Source: Bacteroidota bacterium
GTDB taxonomy: Bacteria; Bacteroidota; Bacteroidia; Chitinophagales; Chitinophagaceae
Length of the DNA: 7,828 nucleotides
Direction of reading: 5' to 3'
NCBI GenBank assembly: GCA_028877045.1
Contig: JAGWPQ010000230.1
Span: 1 to 7,828, forward strand
Shown here: piece by piece, positions 1 through 5,240 of the stretch
Layout: each line of letters starts with the position of its first letter
How positions within the stretch are numbered: position 1 is the stretch's first letter
Position numbers and translations under genes: made by a program
The notes under the pieces: model-generated
What the model saw: the letters and a program-made list of their open reading frames with translations, nothing else
Databases searched by the model: none
Told to the model about the DNA's origin: nothing

Positions 1-105
1 ATCATCAACATTTCCATCCTTATCCAATTGCAAAGTAATTTTTGCATGGCCCTCGATTCTTGTAACAGGTGAGATCAATATTTTTCTTTTGGGAAGACTA
101 TCCAT
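1..105 (-). CDS. hoxH: NAD-linked [NiFe]-hydrogenase large subunit HoxH, N-terminal fragment
   Basis: This is the first 35 codons of the catalytic Ni-Fe subunit, which runs off the left edge of the window. The fragment begins MDSLPKRKILISPVTRIEG and continues HAKITLQLDKDGNVDD. The RIEGHAKI stretch (residues 16-23) is the conserved N-terminal signature of [NiFe]-hydrogenase large subunits. The Ni-binding CxxC pairs lie outside the visible part or beyond the window. HoxH splits or forms H2 at the Ni-Fe centre and passes electrons to HoxY, in the cytoplasm. The start at 105 overlaps the end of hoxY by 8 bp, which suggests translational coupling, and it is the last visible member of the hox operon. 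Identity is strong from the motif plus context; completeness and C-terminal processing cannot be judged. Confidence 0.9.
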   Translation of the reverse strand, partial: MDSLPKRKILISPVTRIEGHAKITLQLDKDGNVDD

Positions 106-640
106 ATTTCAATTTTTTTACTTCACTTAAATTAGGGACACGATCGTTTAAAAATTCGAACAACACATAAAAAATAGTATCGGCATCGGGCGGGCAACCC
201 GGTATCACAAAATCAACTTTTACCACTTCCTGCAACGGCACAACTTTATCGCGCAGCTTCAATAATTCGGGATGATTGGGTACCGAACCTTTTTTATCGT
301 TGCTTACTGCTTTTACATATGCTGCTTCAAAAACATCTTCCAGCTCAAAATAATTCCGCATACCGGTGATGTTGCTGGTAACAGCACAATCACCCAATGC
401 CACCAGGGCTTTCGCCTGTTTGCGGATATGATGGATTTCGCGTAAATGTTCATCGCTTGTAACCGAACCTTCCACTAAAACGATATCTACTTCGGGTAAT
501 TCTTTGCCATCAACAATGGGGCATTTAACAATGTCGGCCAGCTTTGCCACTTCTAAAATTCTTTCATCAATATCCAGGATACTCATGTGACATCCCGAAC
601 ATCCGCCCAACCAAACTGTTGCTATTTTTTTCTTACTCAT
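98..640 (-). CDS. hoxY: NAD-linked [NiFe]-hydrogenase small subunit HoxY
   Basis: This 180-residue protein is the short, cytoplasmic type of [NiFe]-hydrogenase small subunit. It relays electrons between the Ni-Fe site of HoxH and the HoxEFU diaphorase. The ligands expected for the proximal 4Fe-4S cluster are visible: C14 and C17 in LGGCSGCHMS, C85 in ALGDCAVTSN, and C149 in IPGCPPDAD. The medial and distal cluster domain of longer respiratory small subunits is absent, and there is no Tat signal; both fit HoxY, whose usual length is about 180 residues. The ATG start gives MSKKKIATVW, which places the first Cys pair in the normal position. There is no clear ribosome binding site. The gene follows hoxU after an unusually long 186-bp spacer and overlaps the start of hoxH by 8 bp. 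It is intact. Confidence 0.96.
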   Translation of the reverse strand: MSKKKIATVWLGGCSGCHMSILDIDERILEVAKLADIVKCPIVDGKELPEVDIVLVEGSVTSDEHLREIHHIRKQAKALVALGDCAVTSNITGMRNYFELEDVFEAAYVKAVSNDKKGSVPNHPELLKLRDKVVPLQEVVKVDFVIPGCPPDADTIFYVLFEFLNDRVPNLSEVKKLKYG

Positions 641-660
641 TTTCAGAATTTATTATTTGT

Positions 661-703
661 GATTTGAAATTTGAAATTGATCCGCTTCGAAAACTTTCAA
701 ATC
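661..703. repeat. Perfect 9-bp inverted repeat (possible hairpin) upstream of hoxY
   Basis: GATTTGAAA (661-669) is exactly matched by TTTCAAATC (695-703), with 25 bp between the arms. In the mRNA this would be an A-U-rich stem with a large loop about 20 nt before the hoxY start. It is not followed by a T-run that would make a good terminator. It may be part of a repeat element or may affect hoxY translation. The arms are rich in A and T, so chance cannot be excluded. Confidence 0.4.
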
Positions 704-744
704 TCTAATTCAAAATTTTAATTTATTAGCCAGCTTTTGTATTT

Positions 745-776
745 CAATTTTACTTTAGTTGCGTCGCACTCTTCAA
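745..776 (-). promoter_or_regulatory. Weak candidate internal promoter for hoxYH
   Basis: On the minus strand TTG (776-774) is followed after 21 nt by TAAAATTG (752-745). This matches seven of eight positions of the Bacteroidota -7 consensus TANNTTTG, at a spacing within the range known for that promoter class. If used, transcription would start about 100 nt before hoxY. Such matches arise easily in A+T-rich DNA, so this is only a lead. Confidence 0.18.
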
Positions 777-826
777 CGCTTTGTTCATTCTTCAGCAGGT
801 AACCTGAAACTTGTAACTTGTATCTT

Positions 827-1534
827 TTACAAATTCATCTTTCTCTTCTCAATCAACTCCGTGATCATTTCAGGTTTCTTTTCCAATTGTCCCTGCACAA
901 TTGCCTTTGGCCAGATAGCGCCTGTTGGACAGGCATGCACACATTTACCGCATGAAGTACATGTTTCCGATTCGCCCCAGGGTGTATCGAAATCCGAGAT
1001 GATCCTTACTTTATTGCCGCGGTTCATCACGTTCCAGTTATGTGCACCTTCTACTTCGGCACACACCCTCACACAACGTGTGCACATGATGCAGCGATTG
1101 TGGTCTAACACATACCATGCATGCGATGTATCAACATTGCATTGCGGAAATAGATAAGGGTAACGGATATGATCCATCTCTGTTTTATATCCCAGCTTTT
1201 GCAGATCGCATTTGCCATTGGCCACACAAACCGAACAAACATGATTACGTTCCGCATAAAATAATTCGCATGTGATGTTTTGATATCTTTTAATTTTTTC
1301 TGTTTGTGTTTTGATGACCATATTGGCTGCGATCTTTGTGGTGCAGGCCGATAATAATTTATTGATGCCTTCAATTTCGACCAAACATAAACGGCATGCA
1401 CCAACATCGGTCAGGCCTTTCAAATGGCACATGGTCAATATTTCTATCCCGTTTTCCCTGCATATTTCCAGAATGGTTTTGCCGGCATCAACATCTAATT
1501 TTTTATCGTCAATAGTTACAGCTATTTTAGGCAT
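827..1534 (-). CDS. hoxU: Hydrogenase diaphorase Fe-S subunit HoxU
   Basis: This 235-residue protein matches the usual HoxU length (about 235-240) and is related to the N-terminal part of NuoG of complex I. It carries electrons between the flavin subunit HoxF and the hydrogenase module. An N-terminal plant-type 2Fe-2S domain has C36, C47, C50 and C64. A middle site has NHVC-x2-C-x5-C (H98, C100, C103, C109), the HoxU form of the Cys-rich cluster site. Two 4Fe-4S ferredoxin motifs follow: C148-x2-C151-x2-C154-x3-C158 and C192-x2-C195-x2-C198-x3-C202-P. The start at 1534 gives MPKIAVTIDD and lies 17 bp after the hoxF stop. Only an A-rich stretch precedes it. The sequence looks close to the cyanobacterial HoxU type, an impression from memory. 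Confidence 0.96.
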   Translation of the reverse strand: MPKIAVTIDDKKLDVDAGKTILEICRENGIEILTMCHLKGLTDVGACRLCLVEIEGINKLLSACTTKIAANMVIKTQTEKIKRYQNITCELFYAERNHVCSVCVANGKCDLQKLGYKTEMDHIRYPYLFPQCNVDTSHAWYVLDHNRCIMCTRCVRVCAEVEGAHNWNVMNRGNKVRIISDFDTPWGESETCTSCGKCVHACPTGAIWPKAIVQGQLEKKPEMITELIEKRKMNL

Positions 1535-1551
1535 GACTTTTTATTTTGTTC

Positions 1552-3192
1552 TTATTCTGTAATTCTGTTTTCATACTCGTTTCTGAAATGCCGCAGTGTA
1601 CTCAGCAATGGATTTGGTGCAGATGCACCCAAACCGCATAAGCTGCATTCTTTAACATACACGGCTAATTCTTCTAATCTTTCCAAATCGATCGTGGTGC
1701 CTTTATCGTTGCAGATCTTTTGCAGGAGGTCGTGCATCATTTTTGTTCCAACCCGGCAGGGTACACATTTGCCGCAACTTTCATCCATACAGAATTCCAT
1801 AAAATACCGGGCAACATCCACCATATCCGAACTTTTATCCATCACGATCAATCCGCCCGAACCCATGATAGAACCCAGGCTGATCAATGATTCATAATCC
1901 ATCTTCACATCCAGATGTTCTGCAGGGATGCACCCGCCCGATGGTCCGCCTGTTTGTGCAGCTTTAAATTCGCCGCCACCCTGTATACCTCCGCCAATAT
2001 CAAAAACAATTTCACGTAAAGTAGTTCCCATCGGCACTTCGATCAATCCCGAATAATTTATTTTCCCGGCCAAAGCAAATATTTTTGTTCCTGCACTTTT
2101 GGGTGTTCCGATTTCGCTGTACCATTCTCCGCCATTATTAATGACAGGCACGATGCTCGCAAAAGTTTCAACGTTATTGATCAATGTTGGTTTGCCCCAT
2201 AAGCCCGATTCGGCAGGAAATGGCGGACGGGGTTTAGGTGTTCCTCTTTTTCCTTCAATGGATGCTATCAATGCTGTTTCTTCACCACAAACAAATGCAC
2301 CGGCACCAATGCGCACTTCCACATCAAAAGAAAAATCGGTTCCTAAAATATTAGTTCCCAATAAACCTAATTTCTTTGCCTGTTTAATGGCCAATTCGAT
2401 CCTTTTGATCGCCAACGGATATTCGCCGCGGATATAAACGTATCCTTTGTTTGCGCCCACTGCATAAGCAGCGATACACATGCCTTCCAATACACGGTGC
2501 GGGTTTCCTTCCAGCACACTTCTGTCCATGAATGCGCCGGGGTCGCCTTCATCGCCGTTGCATATCACATACTTTTGTTTGCTCACATATTTATAAACGG
2601 TTTCCCATTTTAATCCTGTTGGATAGCCGGCACCGCCACGGCCCCGCAAACGGCTTTGTTTTATTTCAGCGATCACATCTTCAGGACTCATCTGAAATAA
2701 AACTTTATCGAATGCCTGGTATCCGTCATTGGCTAAATAATCTTCAATTTTTTCGGGATTGATATGCCCGCAATCCTTCAATGCAATTTTCATTTGCTTT
2801 TTAAAGTAAGGGTCTTCTCTTGCATCGATGAATGGTTTGGGACGGGAATCGGCAAACAATAACAGATCTTCGATCGGCTTTTTTTCGATCAGCTGACTTT
2901 GTACGATTGCTTTAATATTACTGCAGTCAACTTTTTGATAGATCGTGTGGTCGGGTAAATATTTGATCAGCGGTCCCTGGTTGCATGGTCCCATACAACC
3001 CGTTGCAATTACTTCCACTTCATTTTCTAATCCTCTTGTTTTAATTTCTTCTTCCAGTTTTTTTAAAACATCTTCAGCGCCCGATGATATGCAGCCTGCA
3101 CCGCAGCATACACATAATTTATGTTTGTACTTATTATAAATGTTTATTGCTGTTTCGGCCGTGATGATGGTTTGTAATTCTTGCCTGTTCAT
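1552..3192 (-). CDS. hoxF: Hydrogenase diaphorase flavin subunit HoxF
   Basis: This 546-residue NuoF-like protein binds NAD(H) and FMN and is the nicotinamide-reacting subunit of the hydrogenase. Residues 1-110 form a thioredoxin-like 2Fe-2S domain with C29-x4-C34 and C66-x3-C70. The core has the glycine-rich GRGGAGYPTGLKW (184-196), CNGDEGDPGAF (211-221), GAFVCGEETALI (298-309) and GGPSGG (415-420) motifs of NADH and FMN binding. The C-terminal 4Fe-4S site has C473-x2-C476-x2-C479 plus a cysteine in SLCGLG (C519). Length and domain order are normal for HoxF and there is no break. The ATG overlaps the hoxE stop in an ATGA junction, which favours this start and suggests coupled translation. 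Other NuoF-type proteins (HndC, HydB) share this layout; the hoxUYH genes downstream decide for HoxF. Confidence 0.96.
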   Translation of the reverse strand: MNRQELQTIITAETAINIYNKYKHKLCVCCGAGCISSGAEDVLKKLEEEIKTRGLENEVEVIATGCMGPCNQGPLIKYLPDHTIYQKVDCSNIKAIVQSQLIEKKPIEDLLLFADSRPKPFIDAREDPYFKKQMKIALKDCGHINPEKIEDYLANDGYQAFDKVLFQMSPEDVIAEIKQSRLRGRGGAGYPTGLKWETVYKYVSKQKYVICNGDEGDPGAFMDRSVLEGNPHRVLEGMCIAAYAVGANKGYVYIRGEYPLAIKRIELAIKQAKKLGLLGTNILGTDFSFDVEVRIGAGAFVCGEETALIASIEGKRGTPKPRPPFPAESGLWGKPTLINNVETFASIVPVINNGGEWYSEIGTPKSAGTKIFALAGKINYSGLIEVPMGTTLREIVFDIGGGIQGGGEFKAAQTGGPSGGCIPAEHLDVKMDYESLISLGSIMGSGGLIVMDKSSDMVDVARYFMEFCMDESCGKCVPCRVGTKMMHDLLQKICNDKGTTIDLERLEELAVYVKECSLCGLGASAPNPLLSTLRHFRNEYENRITE

Positions 3193-3695
3193 GACTCAAC
3201 AATTTTAGCATTGATTTTATTTACAATTTCTTCGGCAGTTGCTTTTGCAAGAACCTCATCGTCTAATACAACAGCAGGTGCAAGCCCGCATGCGCCAATA
3301 CAGCGTGCAACAGAGATACCTAATTTATTATCGGCACTGACCTGTCCGGGTTCCAATGAAAATTGATTTTCAATTTCGTTTAAGATGGCCTGTGCACCTT
3401 TTACATAACATGCTGTACCGGTACATACCAGACAGGTATGATCGCCTTTTGATTTTAATGAAAAGAAATGATAGAATGTAACTGTAGAATAAACCCTTGA
3501 TGGCGGTAAATGAAGTTGTTTGGTAATATACTTCAGCACACTCATGGGTAAGTAACCGTAAGCATTTTGCGCTGTGTGCAAAATTTCTATCAATGCATCG
3601 GGTTTATAATTCTCTTTTTTAATTTTTGCGGCAATTAATTTTAATCGGGGGTCTTTTGCAAGTGCGGCATCTGTTGCAGGAGTTGCAGTTTTCAT
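3189..3695 (-). CDS. hoxE: Hydrogenase diaphorase 2Fe-2S subunit HoxE
   Basis: This 168-residue protein belongs to the NuoE family of thioredoxin-like 2Fe-2S proteins. It is the extra diaphorase subunit found in five-subunit HoxEFUYH enzymes and absent from four-subunit soluble hydrogenases. The cluster ligands are visible: C91-x4-C96 in CTGTACYVKG and C132-x3-C136 in ARCIGACGLAP. The helical N-terminal part with YGYLP (46-50) and VYSTVTFYHFF (68-78) is typical of the family. It is the first gene of the operon, and its stop overlaps the hoxF start by 4 bp. No Shine-Dalgarno sequence precedes the ATG at 3695, as is usual in Bacteroidota. A slightly shorter start is possible because the first 15 residues are not conserved, but no in-frame ATG lies near. 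Confidence 0.94.
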   Translation of the reverse strand: MKTATPATDAALAKDPRLKLIAAKIKKENYKPDALIEILHTAQNAYGYLPMSVLKYITKQLHLPPSRVYSTVTFYHFFSLKSKGDHTCLVCTGTACYVKGAQAILNEIENQFSLEPGQVSADNKLGISVARCIGACGLAPAVVLDDEVLAKATAEEIVNKINAKIVES

Positions 3696-3775
3696 CAGTA
3701 ATTCGATATTTGATTCGAAGAAATATTTTCCATGCTTGTCGATTAAAAGCGTAAGCGTTTTTTTAATTGACTTTG

Positions 3776-3783
3776 CAAAACTA
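3776..3783 (-). promoter_or_regulatory. Candidate -7 element of the hoxE promoter
   Basis: The minus strand reads TAGTTTTG here, an exact match to the Bacteroidota -7 consensus TANNTTTG. It lies about 80 nt before the hoxE start codon, which is a reasonable leader length. A TTTG -33 element is not present at the usual 19-21 nt spacing; the nearest TTTG (3793-3790) is too close. It is the best promoter candidate for the hox operon, but is supported by one box only. Confidence 0.3.
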
Positions 3784-3875
3784 TTTATACAAACTATGCA
3801 GTACTATGATTTTAATCACGGAATTAAATGAAGTATCTCATAAATTACTGCAGCATTATTTAATGTTTATACAAA
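3784..3875. repeat. 10-bp direct repeat TTTATACAAA near the hox promoter
   Basis: TTTATACAAA occurs at 3784-3793 and again at 3866-3875, about 82 bp apart. The word is itself partly palindromic. The first copy abuts the candidate hoxE -7 element, so the pair could be operator half-sites or a looping pair. Its A+T-rich composition makes chance recurrence possible. Confidence 0.3.
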
Positions 3876-4006
3876 TGTTAAAAAACAATAAATAGTTGTG
3901 TTATTAAAAATTCGTATGAAAGAAGTGCCGTGCTTAAAAACAAGTAAGCAACTGTTATGAGATGAACTGTCAATAAGCATATAGCGATGATCTGAATGAT
4001 CTTTGA

Positions 4007-4016
4007 ATGCCGGCAT
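4007..4016. repeat. 10-bp perfect palindrome, possible operator
   Basis: ATGCCGGCAT is a perfect 10-bp palindrome with a GC core in otherwise A+T-rich intergenic DNA, about 135 bp upstream of the SemiSWEET gene. It sits between the arms ATCTGA (3990-3995) and TCAGAT (4016-4021, overlapping its last base). A regulator binding site is possible, but no regulator gene is visible to connect with it. Confidence 0.3.
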
Positions 4017-4150
4017 CAGATATAAACCAGGCAAGTTTCATCACCTTATTTTAATGTTTAGATAATCATAAACTTAGGTTTTACAATTCCGAAATGTATA
4101 TCTTGTAACCATATCTGTCAAACTAAATAATATTCAATCAGAATCGGGAT

Positions 4151-4405
4151 ATGAACAACATTACTTTACTTGGTTTATTGGCTGCAACTTGTACAACAAT
4201 ATCTTTTTTACCACAGGCCATTAAAACAATTCAAACAAAAAACACTTCGGGCATTTCACTTTTCATGTATTCGCTTTTTGCTTTTGGTACTTTGCTATGG
4301 TTATTGTTCGGCATCTTTTCTACTAACATCCCGATCATTTCGGCTAATGCAATTACCCTTATTTTTTCGATCATCATCCTTGTCTATAAAATTAAATACA
4401 AATAA
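4151..4405 (+). CDS. SemiSWEET family sugar transporter
   Basis: This 84-residue membrane protein has the size and pattern of bacterial SemiSWEETs (MtN3/PQ-loop family), which act as homodimers for facilitated diffusion of mono- or disaccharides across the inner membrane. Three hydrophobic helices are visible at about residues 4-22, 36-55 and 60-79. The PQ motif (FLPQ, 19-22) ends the first helix and is followed by the conserved TKNTSGIS-type loop. W50 and N67, at positions typical of the sugar pocket, are present. The ATG at 4151 puts the first helix right at the N-terminus, as expected. It is the first gene of a plus-strand operon, 14 bp before the dehydrogenase gene. Its substrate cannot be read from sequence, but the neighbours suggest glucose or a glucoside. 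Confidence 0.9.
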   Translation: MNNITLLGLLAATCTTISFLPQAIKTIQTKNTSGISLFMYSLFAFGTLLWLLFGIFSTNIPIISANAITLIFSIIILVYKIKYK

Positions 4406-4419
4406 AAAATTAATTAAAA

Positions 4420-5229
4420 ATGAGTACTTCTTTAAAACTCAAAGGGCAATCTGCTTTGGTCACAGGTGCCAATAGCGGAATAGGTAAAGGCGTTGCACTT
4501 GCTTTGGCAAAAGAAGGCGCCAATGTTGTTATTAATTATGTAACTCATCCTGAGGCGGCTCAGGAAGTAGTGAAAGAAATAGAAGATCTTGGAGGGAATG
4601 CAATAGCTATCATGGCCGATGTGAGTAAAGAAGATGAAGTGCAGCATATGTTTCAGGAAATGTTTGCACATTTTGGCACAATCGATATTCTTGTAAACAA
4701 TGCAGGATTACAAAAAGATTCTCCTTTTAAGGATATGTCGCTTGCTGACTGGCAATTGGTTTTGAATATCAATTTAACCGGCCAGTTTTTATGTGCAAGA
4801 GAAGCGGTGCGTGAATTTATAAGACGAGGGTTAGTTCCCGAACGCAGTAAGGCATTGGGAAAGATTATTTGTATGAGCAGTGTACATGAAGTGATACCCT
4901 GGGGTGGTCATGTTAATTATGCCACATCAAAAGGAGGGGTGATGATGCTGATGAAAAGTATGGCACAGGAATTGGCTCCGCAGAAGATCCGCGTTAATAG
5001 TATTGGCCCCGGTGCTATTCAAACACCTATCAACCGCCCGGCATGGGACACACCCGAAGCATTGAACAGCTTACTTACTTTAATTCCTTATAACAGGATC
5101 GGTCAGCCTGAAGATATCGGGAACCTGGCCGTTTGGCTGGCAAGTGATGATTCTGATTATATAACCGGCACCACTGTTTTCATGGACGGTGGAATGACAC
5201 TCTACCCCGGATTTAGTACAAACGGATAA
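4420..5229 (+). CDS. SDR family oxidoreductase, glucose 1-dehydrogenase-like
   Basis: This 269-residue classical short-chain dehydrogenase has a complete Rossmann fold and active site. Visible motifs are TGANSGIG (15-22) for nucleotide binding, D67 in MADVS, NNAG (93-96), N118 in NINLTG, catalytic S154, and Y167-x3-K171. The stretch SSVHEVIPWGGHVNYATSKG (153-172) and the end YITGTTVFMDGGMTLYPGF closely resemble Bacillus glucose 1-dehydrogenases, from memory. The likely reaction is oxidation of beta-D-glucose to gluconolactone with NAD(P)+ in the cytoplasm; the cofactor choice is uncertain because the residue after NY (40-41) is V rather than a basic one. The gene lies between a SemiSWEET transporter and a glucosidase, which supports a sugar substrate. 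Another SDR substrate remains possible, so no gene symbol is given. Confidence 0.85.
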   Translation: MSTSLKLKGQSALVTGANSGIGKGVALALAKEGANVVINYVTHPEAAQEVVKEIEDLGGNAIAIMADVSKEDEVQHMFQEMFAHFGTIDILVNNAGLQKDSPFKDMSLADWQLVLNINLTGQFLCAREAVREFIRRGLVPERSKALGKIICMSSVHEVIPWGGHVNYATSKGGVMMLMKSMAQELAPQKIRVNSIGPGAIQTPINRPAWDTPEALNSLLTLIPYNRIGQPEDIGNLAVWLASDDSDYITGTTVFMDGGMTLYPGFSTNG

Positions 5230-5240
5230 ATTGGATATTC

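Larger units (their letters stand above)
641..826. repeat. hoxU-hoxY spacer rich in short repeats, possible interspersed repeat
   Basis: The spacer is 186 bp long, whereas the other hox junctions are 17 bp or overlap. It is A+T-rich and packed with short repeated words: TTTGAAAT occurs twice in tandem near 663-677, ACTTGTA occurs twice near 809-823, and CAGGT-A-ACCTG (796-806) is an 11-bp palindrome. A perfect 9-bp inverted repeat is listed separately. On the minus strand a 12-codon reading frame (788-750, MNKALKSATQLK) is present, but nothing suggests that it is a gene. The part around 753-790 resembles, from memory and unverified, short sequences scattered between genes in some Bacteroidota. 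It could be a small non-coding repeat element inserted in the operon, or simply a diverged leader for hoxY. Confidence 0.4.
3696..4150. other. Divergent intergenic region between hoxE and the sugar operon
   Basis: These 455 bp separate two operons that are read away from each other, so both promoters should lie here. Only very short open frames exist (for example 11 codons from 3828 and 14 codons from 3915), and none looks coding. The segment contains a possible hoxE promoter element, a 10-bp direct repeat and a 10-bp palindrome, all listed separately. Near 3988-4007 there is a direct repeat of the TGATCT-GAA type (TGATCTGAA, then TGATCTTTGAA), and ATCTGA (3990-3995) is mirrored by TCAGAT (4016-4021). 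No tRNA, riboswitch or convincing terminator was seen. I found no good promoter match for the plus-strand operon. Confidence 0.6.

Noticed and set aside
759..1157. Open frame of 132 codons on the plus strand
   Set aside because: It lies antisense to hoxU, whose Cys motifs are unmistakable, and its product is low-complexity with no recognisable domain.
1208..1247. Middle Cys-rich site of HoxU lacks the H-x3-C spacing of complex I NuoG and has H-x-C
   Set aside because: The NHVC-x2-C form is, as far as I recall, normal for HoxU proteins, so it is not treated as a defect.
2099..2437. Open frame of 112 codons on the plus strand
   Set aside because: It is antisense to the NADH/FMN-binding core of hoxF and reflects that gene's composition.
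3745..3764. Hairpin of about 7 bp followed by T residues on the plus strand, terminator-like
   Set aside because: The stem is mostly A-T with a G-T pair, no plus-strand gene ends before it, and on the minus strand it lies in the hoxE leader with an added A-C mismatch.
3828..3959. Short open frames of 11 and 14 codons in the divergent region (starts at 3828 and 3915)
   Set aside because: They are too short, lack ribosome binding sites and show no family resemblance.
4170..4475. Open frame of 101 codons on the plus strand
   Set aside because: It overlaps the SemiSWEET and SDR genes in another frame; both of those have clear family motifs.
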